Source of the DNA: Pantoea sp050157905
GTDB taxonomy: Bacteria > Pseudomonadota > Gammaproteobacteria > Enterobacterales > Enterobacteriaceae
Length of the DNA stretch: 64,000 nt
Direction of reading: 5' to 3'
Assembly: GCF_050157905.1 (NCBI RefSeq)
Contig: NZ_JBKIWZ010000001.1
Location: 3,224,001 to 3,288,000 of the forward strand
Position numbers and translations under genes: made by a program
Shown: positions 18,039 through 27,079 of the stretch, one piece after another
Layout of the letters: the number at the start of each line of letters is the position of its first letter
Numbering within the stretch: position 1 is the stretch's first letter
The notes under the pieces: generated by a model
What the model saw: only the letters and a program-made list of their open reading frames with translations
Database searches by the model: none
What the model was told of the DNA's origin: nothing

Positions 18039-18500
18039 ATGGCCGAACACCTGCAGCTCGATAATCTGGATCGCGGCATTCTGAATGCCCTGCTGGAAAA
18101 TGCGCGCACCGCTTATGCCGAGCTGGCAAAACAGTTTAACGTCAGCCCCGGCACCATTCATGTGCGTGTGGAGAAGATGAAACAGGCGGGCATTATTCTG
18201 GGCACCCGCGTGGATATCGATCCCCGTCAGCTGGGATTCGATGTCTGCTGCTTTATTGGCATCATCCTGAAAAGCGCCCGCGACTATCCGGCGGCGCTGA
18301 GCAAACTGAATGCGCTGGATGAGGTGGTTGAAGCCTGGTACACCACCGGCCACTACAGCATCTTTATTAAGGTAATGTGCCGCTCGATCGATGCTCTGCA
18401 ACAGGTATTGATCAACAAGATCCAGACCATTGATGAAATCCAGTCCACAGAAACTCTGATCTCGCTGCAAAACCCAATCATGCGCACCATCAGGCCCTGA
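18039..18500 (+). CDS. asnC: Asparagine-responsive regulator AsnC (Lrp family)
   Basis: 153 residues. N-terminal winged HTH (LDRGILNALLENARTAYAELAKQF, ...SPGTIHVRVEKMK) and C-terminal RAM/AsnC ligand-binding domain with YYTTGHYSIFI-like and IDEIQSTETLISLQNP motifs. The ATG at 18039 is preferred because the GAGGA ribosome site overlaps the earlier ATG at 18033. In E. coli AsnC activates the divergent asnA and affects mioC and mnmG; asnA is missing here and ovoA lies upstream in the same direction. Confidence 0.93.
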   Translation: MAEHLQLDNLDRGILNALLENARTAYAELAKQFNVSPGTIHVRVEKMKQAGIILGTRVDIDPRQLGFDVCCFIGIILKSARDYPAALSKLNALDEVVEAWYTTGHYSIFIKVMCRSIDALQQVLINKIQTIDEIQSTETLISLQNPIMRTIRP

Positions 18501-18586
18501 TCTTTCTCGCCTGTGCATAATCTTATCCCTGACGAATGAGACGGCTGACAACGGCTGCGTTCGCTTCTCCTGATCTATTAACCCTG

Positions 18587-18595
18587 TTGTCCACA
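18587..18595. promoter_or_regulatory. DnaA box upstream of mioC
   Basis: TTGTCCACA differs from the consensus TTATCCACA at one position. It lies 59 bp before the mioC start, as in E. coli, where DnaA represses the mioC promoter that points into oriC. Confidence 0.6.
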
Positions 18596-18653
18596 GGTGG
18601 ATCACGGCTTGATCACAGCGTACAATGCTCGCCTTAATGTCCGGGAGAGCAAG

Positions 18654-19094
18654 ATGGCCGATATAACCTTAATCAGTGGCAGTACCCTGGGTAGTGCAGA
18701 GTACGTGGCTGAACATCTCGAAGAAAAATTACAGGATGCAGGCTTTTCGACGCAGATGCTGCATGGCCCGGCACTGGATGAACTGCCGGCCGCGGGGATC
18801 TGGCTGGTGGTCAGCTCTACCCATGGCGCGGGCGATATTCCTGACAATCTGCTGCCGCTCTTTGAAACCATCCGTGACACCCAGCCCGACCTCTCTCAGG
18901 TGCGGTTCGGTGCCGTCGGACTCGGCAATCATGAATACGATCTCTTTTGTGGCGCGATCCGCCAGATTGAAGCCCTGTTGATCGAGCGGGGTGCGCACCG
19001 GATCGGCGATCGTCTGGAGATTGACGTGCTGGAGCATGAAATTCCCGAAGATCCGGCTGAGGCCTGGCTGGAAAGTTGGAAAACTGCGATCTGA
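18654..19094 (+). CDS. mioC: MioC flavodoxin-like protein
   Basis: 146 residues (E. coli 147). Short-chain flavodoxin with the FMN-phosphate loop SGSTLGSAEY (about 8-17) and the flavin loops STHGAGDIPDN and GLGNHEYD. It has been linked to electron supply for biotin synthase in E. coli. The ATG at 18654 follows GGGAGAG. Transcription from this gene runs into oriC. Confidence 0.95.
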   Translation: MADITLISGSTLGSAEYVAEHLEEKLQDAGFSTQMLHGPALDELPAAGIWLVVSSTHGAGDIPDNLLPLFETIRDTQPDLSQVRFGAVGLGNHEYDLFCGAIRQIEALLIERGAHRIGDRLEIDVLEHEIPEDPAEAWLESWKTAI

Positions 19095-19164
19095 AAGCGG
19101 TCGGGGATCGCGAAATAGTCACGATCCCCAGTGAAAGATGCTGATTTTATCCTTTTCCGCTTTT

Positions 19165-19432
19165 TTGTTTTGTGGATAACTACCCCTTAATCGTGCGTAT
19201 AACCGGTAGTTATCCAAAGAACAACCCGAGAACGTTTTTTGAGCTGTGGATAAAAGGGCTTTTTGATCCCAGCTTATACGGATCAGGATCACCGATCATT
19301 CACAGCTAACGATCCTCGCTATCCTGTTGTTTATCCGCCGCTTCTGGCAGATATCCACAGGCGACCGGGATCCTAATAAGAGATCTAACAGAAAGATCAT
19401 ATACAGATCTAAGATCCTTTCTTTTAAAACCT
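19165..19432. other. Chromosomal replication origin oriC
   Basis: The mioC-mnmG gap (19095-19526) holds the enterobacterial origin. DnaA boxes from left to right match E. coli R4, R3, R2, R5/M and R1 in order and orientation: TGTGGATAA (19171), TTATCCAAA (19210), TGTGGATAA (19245), TCATTCACA (19295) and ATATCCACA (19351). There are 14 GATC (Dam/SeqA) sites between about 19105 and 19497. The flanking blocks around R3 (CCGGTAGTTATCCAAAGAAC) and R5 (GATCACCGATCATTCACAG) are near-identical to E. coli. R2 here is a full consensus box, whereas R1 has a mismatch at its first base. Confidence 0.93.
19370..19430. other. oriC DNA-unwinding element (13-mer region)
   Basis: AT-rich stretch next to box R1 on the mnmG side with repeated AGATC-containing units: CCTAATAAGAGATCT, AAAGATCATATACAGATCT and AAGATCCTTTCTTTT. 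These correspond to the L, M and R 13-mers read on the opposite strand to the usual E. coli numbering. It is where the duplex is expected to open. Confidence 0.75.
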
Positions 19433-19526
19433 GACGATCCCGCGACTTTCACCCCAGCCGGAATTTGAGTAGAATCCACGCCCCAGGACGACGATCCTGC
19501 ACGTTAATTAACCGAGGTACCACTTC

Positions 19527-21417
19527 ATGTTTTATCAGGATCCTTTTGACGTCATCGTAATCGGTGGTGGTCATGCGGGCACCGAAGCCGCAATGGCGGC
19601 CGCCCGAATGGGTCAGCAAACCCTTTTACTCACCCATAACATTGATACGCTTGGACAAATGTCCTGTAACCCGGCGATCGGTGGCATTGGCAAAGGACAT
19701 CTGGTGAAGGAAGTGGATGCCTTAGGGGGTCTGATGGCCCGAGCAATCGACCAGGCAGGTATTCAGTTCAGGATACTAAACGCGAGCAAAGGACCCGCGG
19801 TTCGGGCAACCCGCGCGCAGGCGGATCGTGTGCTCTATCGGCAGGCCGTGCGCACCGCTCTGGAGAATCAGCCCAACCTGATGATCTTCCAGCAGGCAGT
19901 TGACGATCTTATCGTGGAAAACGATCGCGTCGTCGGCGCGGTCACACAGATGGGCCTGAAGTTCCGCGCAAAAACCGTAGTTCTGACCGTCGGCACGTTC
20001 CTCGATGGCAAAATTCATATTGGTCTGGACAACTACAGTGGTGGTCGCGCAGGTGATCCCCCGTCTGATCCCCCTGGCAAAACGCCTGCGTGCACTGCCG
20101 CTGCGGGTGAATCGTCTTAAGACCGGCACACCGCCGCGCATTGATGCGCGCTCCATCGATTTTTCGGTGCTGACGCCACAGCACGGTGACAACCCGATGC
20201 CGGTCTTCTCGTTCATGGGCAATGTTTCTGAGCATCCGCAGCAGGTGCCGTGCTGGATCACCCATACCAACGAGAAAACCCATGACGTGATCCGCAGTAA
20301 CCTGGATCGCAGCCCGATGTATGCCGGGATCATCGAAGGGATCGGCCCGCGTTATTGCCCATCGATCGAAGATAAGGTGATGCGCTTTGCCGATCGCAAC
20401 TCGCATCAGATCTTCCTGGAGCCTGAAGGGCTGACCAGCAACGAGATCTACCCAAACGGTATCTCTACCAGTCTGCCGTTTGATGTACAGATTGAGATCG
20501 TTCGCTCGATGCAGGGCATGCAGAACGCGAAGATCGTACGTCCTGGCTATGCCATCGAGTATGACTTCTTCGATCCGCGCGATCTGAAACCGACACTTGA
20601 GAGCAAATTTATTCACGGCCTGTTCTTTGCCGGTCAGATTAATGGCACCACCGGCTATGAAGAAGCGGCGGCGCAGGGCATGCTGGCCGGTCTGAACGCG
20701 GCCCGTCAGTCTGCAGATAAAGAGGGCTGGGCACCGCGTCGTGATCAGGCTTATCTGGGCGTGCTGGTTGACGATCTGTGCACACTCGGTACTAAAGAGC
20801 CGTACCGCATGTTTACCTCGCGTGCTGAATATCGTCTGATGCTGCGCGAAGATAATGCTGACCTGCGTCTGACCGAAACGGGCCGTGAGCTGGGCCTGGT
20901 CGATGATGCGCGCTGGGCGCGTTTCAATCAGAAGCTGGAAGCAATCGAACAGGAGCGTCAGCGTCTGCGTGATATCTGGGTTCATCCGAAGTCCGCACAT
21001 GTGACAGAGGTGAATACGGTACTCAGTGCGCCGCTGACCAAAGAAGCCAGCGGGGAAGATCTGCTGCGCCGTCCTGAGATGACCTATCTGAAGCTGATGT
21101 CGCTCGAGAGTTATGGTCCGGCGCTGGCGGATGAGCAGGCTGCAGAGCAGGTTGAAATCCAGGTCAAATATGAAGGTTATATCGCGCGTCAGCAGGAAGA
21201 GATCGATCGCCAGCTGCGGAACGAGAATACGCTGCTGCCGGTGGAACTCGACTATCGTCAGGTCAGTGGCCTCTCTAACGAGGTGATCGCCAAGCTGAAC
21301 GATCACAAGCCGACGTCGATTGGTCAGGCGACCCGCATTTCGGGGATTACCCCGGCGGCCATCTCAATTCTGCTGATCTATCTGAAAAAACAGGGTCTGC
21401 TGCGCAAAAGCGCCTGA
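19527..21417 (+). pseudogene. mnmG: MnmG tRNA uridine-5-carboxymethylaminomethyl enzyme, frameshifted
   Basis: FAD protein that with MnmE adds the cmnm5 group to U34 of several tRNAs. The N-terminal part (IGGGHAGTEAAMAAARMG dinucleotide fold) runs to codon 180, GGRAGDPPS. There an extra G at 20067 shifts the frame: the original frame continues DPPGKTP to a stop at 20118-20120, while the +1 frame resumes the family sequence IPLAKRLRALPLRVNRLKTG and continues to 21417. Total length is 1891 nt, one more than the 1890 nt needed for the 629-residue E. coli-type protein. No other damage is visible, so a sequencing error or a very recent mutation is likely. Confidence 0.9.
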
Positions 21418-21464
21418 TCTGAAACGGGGCGAGGCGACTCGCCCCCGCTGAATGGACTTATGCT

Positions 21465-22082
21465 GTGATCAACACACTCACATCGCTGCTGAAAGCAGCC
21501 GGTATTTCCCTCTCCGAACAACAAAAACAGCAGCTGATTGCCTATGTCGGCCTGCTGGACAAGTGGAACAAAGCCTACAACCTGACCTCGGTGCGCGACC
21601 CGCAGCAGATGCTGGTTCGCCATATCCTCGACAGCATTGTTGTAGCGCCGCACCTTTGCGGTTCACGCTTTATCGATGTCGGCACCGGTCCCGGCCTGCC
21701 AGGGATTCCGCTGGCTATCGTGATGCCGGATGCTCACTTTACGCTGCTCGACAGTCTGGGCAAACGGGTCCGTTTTCTGCGCCAGGTTCAGCATGAGTTA
21801 GGACTCACTAACATTACTCCGGTTCAGAGCCGGGTTGAGGCGTTTTCGGCTGAACCCCCTTTTGATGGCGTCATCAGCCGGGCCTTTGCATCGCTCACCG
21901 ATATGGTGAACTGGTGTCATCATCTGCCGGGCAGGGAAGGGCGCTTTTTCGCGCTCAAAGGCGTGCGTCCGGATGATGAACTGGCTGAATTACCGGCTGG
22001 CTACGTCTCTGAGGCGGTCATCAGGTTGCAGGTTCCGCAGCTGGAAGGCGACCGCCATCTGGTGATCCTTCGTCGCCAGTAG
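21465..22082 (+). CDS. rsmG: 16S rRNA (guanine527-N7)-methyltransferase RsmG
   Basis: 205 residues (E. coli GidB 207). SAM-binding motif FIDVGTGPGLPGIPLAIV at about 67-84, then LLDSLGKRVRFLRQVQ and GVISRAFASL. It modifies G527 of 16S rRNA; loss gives low-level streptomycin resistance in many bacteria. It starts with GTG as in E. coli and lies 47 nt after mnmG. Confidence 0.95.
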   Translation: MINTLTSLLKAAGISLSEQQKQQLIAYVGLLDKWNKAYNLTSVRDPQQMLVRHILDSIVVAPHLCGSRFIDVGTGPGLPGIPLAIVMPDAHFTLLDSLGKRVRFLRQVQHELGLTNITPVQSRVEAFSAEPPFDGVISRAFASLTDMVNWCHHLPGREGRFFALKGVRPDDELAELPAGYVSEAVIRLQVPQLEGDRHLVILRRQ

Positions 22083-22671
22083 GGGCATGCCGGGCAGGAG
22101 TTGCATACTTTTCAGCCCCCGCTCCAGGCGGGGTGCGGGAAAAATGCGCAGACGATACAGAATCAAAAAAAGTTTCTGATTCAGCCTAAGCGATGTGAAG
22201 GTTAAAAAGGGCGACGGAAATTATCCGAAAAGCTCTGTTACATTTAACGAATAATTCACATTCAGTTATCAGAAATATCACCTGTATAGCGGAGTAACGG
22301 AATAGAAGTAGTCACGGCTGAAAATATATCGTGGTAATAACTTTGCGTACGTAATATCAATTTCACGTTTATCGGACACTGTTGGCTGTCAATAGCGTGT
22401 TTTCGATAAAAATAGTTTTGGAAAGGCTGCTATAAAATCTTAACCCTATGATTTTAAAAGGCTAATATTTGTTACGGATTGTTCTTAAATAGCGCGAAGA
22501 TAAAACTCAGGCTGGCAGGTTTGCTTATTATGTGATCTAAAGCACGCTTTAAAAGCCCGATGCACGAGATTTTTTGGTCAGATTTGGGTGAATCTCCGCA
22601 GGGCGATCTTTAGAAAAATAGCCTTCCGGAAAGAAATTTAAATAATTGTTCACCTTTTCGCTACTTACCGA
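22083..22671. other. Long gene-free leader region before the atp operon
   Basis: About 590 bp without a credible gene, a spacing like that between rsmG and atpI in E. coli. A 6-bp GC hairpin CCCCGC/GCGGGG at 22117-22133 follows rsmG and may act as a weak terminator. The rest is AT-rich (22190-22650), with several A/T tracts that could bind nucleoid proteins. I find no tRNA, small RNA or repeat signature I can name. Confidence 0.5.
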
Positions 22672-22699
22672 TTGAAATCGCAGGTGCGGCCCGTATAAT
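22672..22699 (+). promoter_or_regulatory. atp operon promoter
   Basis: -35 TTGAAA (22672-22677) and a perfect -10 TATAAT (22694-22699), spacer 16 bp, about 90 bp ahead of atpI. It is the strongest sigma-70 match in the interval and the evident main promoter of atpIBEFHAGDC. Confidence 0.8.
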
Positions 22700-22791
22700 T
22701 TGCACGGCTTTTGCTGCTTGACTCAACTGCGCAAAGGCAGTCTTATACGACACGCGACATACCCCTAACGGGGCAGGAGAGTATCAGCGTC

Positions 22792-23172
22792 ATGTCAGTG
22801 TCTCTTTACAGTGTAAAATTCGCCCGAACGGTGCTGATGATTCAGCTGGTGACGATAGTCATCATCGGTGCACTCTTTGCTGTGAAAGATGTCATCTGGG
22901 GTGTCTCTGCTCTGGCTGGCGGTGCGGCAGCCTGGCTGCCAAACGTATTGTTTTTGTTTTTAGCCTGGCGCCTGCAGGGGCAACCCCCCGCTTCGGGGCG
23001 AGTCGCGTGGAGCTTCGCTTTGGGTGAAATAGCCAAAGTGTTTGCGACCATCATTTTGCTCATTGTGGCGTTGGGTCTATTCGGAGCGGCTTTCTGGCCG
23101 GTCGGAGTAACCTGGTTATCGGTGCTGGTGGTACAAATGCTGGCACCGGCGGTAATTAACAACAAAGGGTAA
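22792..23172 (+). CDS. atpI: ATP synthase accessory protein AtpI
   Basis: 126 residues with four hydrophobic segments; ends LAPAVINNKG as in E. coli. AtpI is an assembly factor for the c-ring or Mg/Ca handling rather than a subunit of the mature enzyme. Start chosen at MSVSLYS (126 residues, as E. coli); an upstream in-frame ATG at 22711 would add 27 unconserved residues and lies within a few bases of the predicted transcription start. Confidence 0.9.
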   Translation: MSVSLYSVKFARTVLMIQLVTIVIIGALFAVKDVIWGVSALAGGAAAWLPNVLFLFLAWRLQGQPPASGRVAWSFALGEIAKVFATIILLIVALGLFGAAFWPVGVTWLSVLVVQMLAPAVINNKG

Positions 23173-23180
23173 GAGGCATC

Positions 23181-23999
23181 ATGGCTGCAGGAGAAATCTC
23201 TACTCCGCAAGAGTACATTGGTCACCACCTGACACATCTTCAGTTGGACCTGCGTACCTTCGAGTTAGTGAATCCGCACGACGCTCCCGCGACGTTCTGG
23301 GTATTAAATATCGATTCCATGTTTTTCTCTCTGGTGCTGGGAGTTATCTTCCTGGTGTTGTTCCGTAGCGTGGCGAAATCTGTCACCAGCGGTGTGCCAG
23401 GGAAAATGCAGGCGGCTATCGAACTGGTTGTCGGTTTCGTTGATAGTAACGTGCGCGACATGTATCACGGTAAGAGCAAACTTATCGCCCCGCTGGCTCT
23501 GACAATTTTTGTCTGGGTCTTCCTGATGAACTTCATGGATCTGCTGCCAATCGACCTGCTGCCATATATTGGTGAGCATCTGTTGGGGTTACCGGCGCTG
23601 CGCGTCGTACCATCTGCAGACGTGAACATCACGCTGTCTATGGCGTTGGGCGTATTTATTTTGATTCTGTTCTACAGCATCAAAATGAAAGGCATTGGCG
23701 GCTTCACGAAAGAGCTGACGCTGCAGCCTTTTAACCACCCGATCTTCATCCCGATCAACCTGATTCTGGAAGGGGTCAGCCTGCTGTCTAAGCCTGTGTC
23801 ACTGGGTTTACGACTGTTCGGTAACATGTATGCGGGTGAACTGATCTTTATCCTTATTGCCGGTCTGTTGCCGTGGTGGTCGCAGTGGGTGCTGAATGTG
23901 CCGTGGGCCATTTTCCACATCCTGATCATTTCGCTACAGGCTTTCATTTTCATGGTCCTCACGATCGTCTATCTGTCGATGGCATCTGAAGAGCATTGA
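23181..23999 (+). CDS. atpB: ATP synthase Fo subunit a
   Basis: 272 residues. Polytopic membrane stator subunit that forms the proton half-channels. The essential arginine lies in LGLRLFGNMYAGELIF, together with the conserved glutamate of the same segment, and the C-terminal AFIFMVLTIVYLSMASEEH matches E. coli. It is 8 nt after atpI. Confidence 0.97.
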   Translation: MAAGEISTPQEYIGHHLTHLQLDLRTFELVNPHDAPATFWVLNIDSMFFSLVLGVIFLVLFRSVAKSVTSGVPGKMQAAIELVVGFVDSNVRDMYHGKSKLIAPLALTIFVWVFLMNFMDLLPIDLLPYIGEHLLGLPALRVVPSADVNITLSMALGVFILILFYSIKMKGIGGFTKELTLQPFNHPIFIPINLILEGVSLLSKPVSLGLRLFGNMYAGELIFILIAGLLPWWSQWVLNVPWAIFHILIISLQAFIFMVLTIVYLSMASEEH

Positions 24000-24077
24000 T
24001 TTTTTTCTCAACACTACTTTCCCTCCTGATTCCGGGTGGCAGCGCACGCCGCTGAAGCCCGGAAGATGAAGGGAGCA

Positions 24078-24104
24078 TTTAACTGAAACAAACTGGAGAC
24101 TGTC
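24078..24104 (+). promoter_or_regulatory. atpE translation enhancer
   Basis: The leader TTTAACTGAAACAAACTGGA before GACTGTC and the atpE ATG is essentially the same as the E. coli atpE translational initiation region, known for very efficient translation. It explains how the c subunit is made in excess of its neighbours from one mRNA. Confidence 0.7.
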
Positions 24105-24344
<240 letters not shown>

Positions 24345-24452
24345 AGCCCCTGTGTTCACTCAACGCACAATGTGCAGGGGTGAACGGATTCTGCCGCTTA
24401 TCACAACGATAACGGCAGAAAAGTTAAATACTCAATCTAGAGGCATTGTGCT

Positions 24453-24923
24453 GTGAACATTAATGCAACAATCCTCGGCCAGGCTATCGCGTTCATCCTG
24501 TTTGTCGCGTTCTGCATGAAGTACGTATGGCCGCCGATTATGGCTGCCATCGAAAAGCGCCAGAAAGAAATTGCTGAAGGCCTTGCTTCTGCTGAACGTG
24601 CAAAGAAAGATTTGGATCTCGCGCAGGCTAATGCGACCGACCAGCTGAAAAAAGCCAAAGAAGACGCTCAGGTCATTATCGAGCAAGCGAACAAGCGTCG
24701 CGCGCAGATTCTGGACGAAGCCAAAACCGAAGCTGAAAACGAACGTAATCGCATCGTGACACAAGCGCAGGCTGAAATTGACGCCGAACGCAAACGTGCG
24801 CGTGAAGAGCTGCGTAAGCAGGTTGCGTTGCTGGCGATGGCTGGTGCCGAGAAGATCATCGAACGTTCCGTGGATGAAGCTGCTAACAGCGACATCGTTG
24901 ATAAACTGGTCGCTGAACTGTAA
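24453..24923 (+). CDS. atpF: ATP synthase Fo subunit b
   Basis: 156 residues. One N-terminal membrane helix (NATILGQAIAFILFVAFCMKY) is followed by a long charged coiled coil that forms the peripheral stalk. GTG start. Length and sequence are as in E. coli. The gap from atpE is 108 nt. Confidence 0.97.
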   Translation: MNINATILGQAIAFILFVAFCMKYVWPPIMAAIEKRQKEIAEGLASAERAKKDLDLAQANATDQLKKAKEDAQVIIEQANKRRAQILDEAKTEAENERNRIVTQAQAEIDAERKRAREELRKQVALLAMAGAEKIIERSVDEAANSDIVDKLVAEL

Positions 24924-24937
24924 GGAGGGAGGGGCTG

Positions 24938-25471
24938 ATGTCTGATCTGATTACTGTAGCTCGCCCCTACGCCAAAGCAGCTTTTGACTTTGCTGTTGAG
25001 CATCAAAGTATAGAACGCTGGCAACAGATGCTGGCGTTTGCCGCAGAAGTGGCTCGCAATGAACAGATGGCTGATCTTCTTTCAGGTGCCTTAGCACCCG
25101 AAGCGTTGGCAGCGTCGTTTAACGCAGTCTGTGGTGATCAACTGGATGAACCCGCGCAGAACCTGATTAAGGTGATGGCGGAAAACGGACGTTTGACAGC
25201 GCTTCCGGCTGTACTGGCACTTTACATCGAACTGCGTGACGCTCACGAAGCTACCGCTGAAGTCGATGTTATCTCCGCCAGTACGCTGAGTGACGACCAG
25301 CTGAATAAAATCAGCGCCGCGATGGAAAAACGTCTGTCACGCAAAGTTAAGCTGAATTGCAAAATTGATAAGTCTGTGATGGCAGGCGTGATCATCCGTG
25401 CGGGTGATCTGGTTATTGATGGCAGCGTACGCGGCCGTCTTGACCGTCTGGCTGACGTCTTGCAGTCTTAA
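24938..25471 (+). CDS. atpH: ATP synthase F1 subunit delta
   Basis: 177 residues. OSCP-type protein linking the b stalk to the top of the alpha3-beta3 ring. N-terminal helical domain (TVARPYAKAAFDFAVEH) and C-terminal signature GVIIRAGDLVIDGSVRGRLDRL. It is 14 nt after atpF and 14 nt before atpA, preceded by GGAGGGAGGGG. Confidence 0.97.
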   Translation: MSDLITVARPYAKAAFDFAVEHQSIERWQQMLAFAAEVARNEQMADLLSGALAPEALAASFNAVCGDQLDEPAQNLIKVMAENGRLTALPAVLALYIELRDAHEATAEVDVISASTLSDDQLNKISAAMEKRLSRKVKLNCKIDKSVMAGVIIRAGDLVIDGSVRGRLDRLADVLQS

Positions 25472-25485
25472 GGGGACTGGAGCAT

Positions 25486-27027
25486 ATGCAACTGAATTCC
25501 ACCGAAATCAGCGAACTGATCAAGCAGCGCATTGCTCAGTTCAATGTCGTGAGTGAAGCTCACAACGAAGGTACGATTGTTTCTGTAAGTGACGGTATCA
25601 TCCGCGTACACGGCCTGGCCGATGTGATGCAGGGTGAGATGATTGCCCTGCCGGGTAACCGTTACGCTATCGCCCTGAACCTCGAGCGTGACTCGGTTGG
25701 TGCAGTGGTGATGGGCCCTTACGCTGACCTCGCCGAAGGCATGAAGGTTAAGTGTACTGGCCGTATTCTTGAAGTACCGGTAGGCCGTGGCCTGCTGGGC
25801 CGCGTCGTGAACACCCTGGGTGCGCCTATCGACGGTAAAGGTGCTATCGACAACGACGGTTTCTCACCGGTCGAAGTGATTGCGCCTGGCGTTATCGATC
25901 GTCAGTCAGTCGACCAGCCGGTTCAGACCGGTTATAAGTCTGTCGATGCGATGATTCCAATCGGCCGTGGCCAGCGTGAGCTGATCATCGGTGACCGTCA
26001 GACCGGTAAAACCGCGATGGCGATCGATGCGATCATCAACCAGCGCGATTCAGGCATCAAGTGTGTCTACGTTGCGATTGGTCAGAAAGCCTCAACCATC
26101 TCTAACGTGGTTCGTAAGCTGGAAGAGCATGGCGCACTGCAGAACACCATCGTTGTTGTGGCGTCTGCGTCTGAATCTGCTGCACTGCAGTATCTCTCTC
26201 CATACGCAGGCTGTGCGATGGGTGAATACTTCCGTGACCGCGGTGAAGATGCACTGATTGTTTATGATGACCTCTCCAAGCAGGCTATCGCTTACCGTCA
26301 GATTTCGCTGCTGCTGCGTCGTCCACCAGGTCGTGAAGCGTTCCCTGGCGACGTGTTCTATCTCCACTCCCGTCTGCTGGAACGTGCATCACGCGTAAGC
26401 GCTGATTATGTAGAACGTTTCACCAATGGCGCAGTGACAGGTAAAACCGGTTCACTGACCGCGCTGCCGATCATCGAAACCCAGGCGGGCGACGTTTCTG
26501 CGTTCGTTCCGACCAACGTAATCTCGATTACTGATGGTCAGATCTTCCTGGAATCGAACCTGTTCAACTCCGGTATTCGTCCGGCGGTTAACCCAGGTAT
26601 TTCGGTATCCCGTGTAGGTGGTGCTGCTCAGACCAAGATCATCAAAAAACTGTCCGGTGGTATCCGTACCGCGCTGGCACAGTATCGTGAACTGGCGGCG
26701 TTCTCGCAGTTCGCTTCCGATCTGGATGATGCAACCCGCAAACAGCTGAGCCACGGTCAGAAAGTGACCGAGCTGCTGAAGCAGAAACAGTATGCGCCGA
26801 TGTCTGTCGCGCAGCAGGGTCTGGTTCTGTTCGCTGCAGAGCGTGGCTACCTGAACGACGTTGAACTGGCAAAAATTGGCAGCTTCGAAGCTGCGCTGCT
26901 GGCTTTCGCCGATCGCGACCACGCTGAGCTGATGGCTGAAATCAACCAGTCTGGCAACTTTAACAACGATATCGAAGCGAAGCTGAAAGGCCTGATCGAT
27001 ACGTTTAAAGCAACCCAGTCCTGGTAA
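25486..27027 (+). CDS. atpA: ATP synthase F1 subunit alpha
   Basis: 513 residues, same as E. coli. Non-catalytic nucleotide-binding subunit with Walker A GDRQTGKT (about 169-176), Walker B region ALIVYDDLSKQ and the alpha/beta signature PAVNPGISVSRVGG. A beta-barrel crown lies before residue 100 and a helical domain after about 380. Confidence 0.98.
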   Translation: MQLNSTEISELIKQRIAQFNVVSEAHNEGTIVSVSDGIIRVHGLADVMQGEMIALPGNRYAIALNLERDSVGAVVMGPYADLAEGMKVKCTGRILEVPVGRGLLGRVVNTLGAPIDGKGAIDNDGFSPVEVIAPGVIDRQSVDQPVQTGYKSVDAMIPIGRGQRELIIGDRQTGKTAMAIDAIINQRDSGIKCVYVAIGQKASTISNVVRKLEEHGALQNTIVVVASASESAALQYLSPYAGCAMGEYFRDRGEDALIVYDDLSKQAIAYRQISLLLRRPPGREAFPGDVFYLHSRLLERASRVSADYVERFTNGAVTGKTGSLTALPIIETQAGDVSAFVPTNVISITDGQIFLESNLFNSGIRPAVNPGISVSRVGGAAQTKIIKKLSGGIRTALAQYRELAAFSQFASDLDDATRKQLSHGQKVTELLKQKQYAPMSVAQQGLVLFAAERGYLNDVELAKIGSFEAALLAFADRDHAELMAEINQSGNFNNDIEAKLKGLIDTFKATQSW

Positions 27028-27079
27028 TGTCTGGCGGCTTGTCTGAAAAGACAGGCCGCAAGGCTTTGAGGAGAAGCTA

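Noticed and set aside
19095..19526. Possible non-coding RNA in the mioC-mnmG gap
   Set aside because: The conserved sequence is fully explained by oriC DnaA boxes, GATC sites and 13-mers.
20005..20120. Two separate overlapping genes at the start of mnmG
   Set aside because: The two frames together make one MnmG with a single-base shift. The second frame's apparent ATG start lies inside the first domain and has no homology until after the shift.
19942..21306. Long open frame (454 codons) on the minus strand opposite mnmG
   Set aside because: It mirrors the codon structure of the conserved mnmG, has no recognisable motif and lacks a promoter or ribosome site. It is a by-product of GC-rich third positions.
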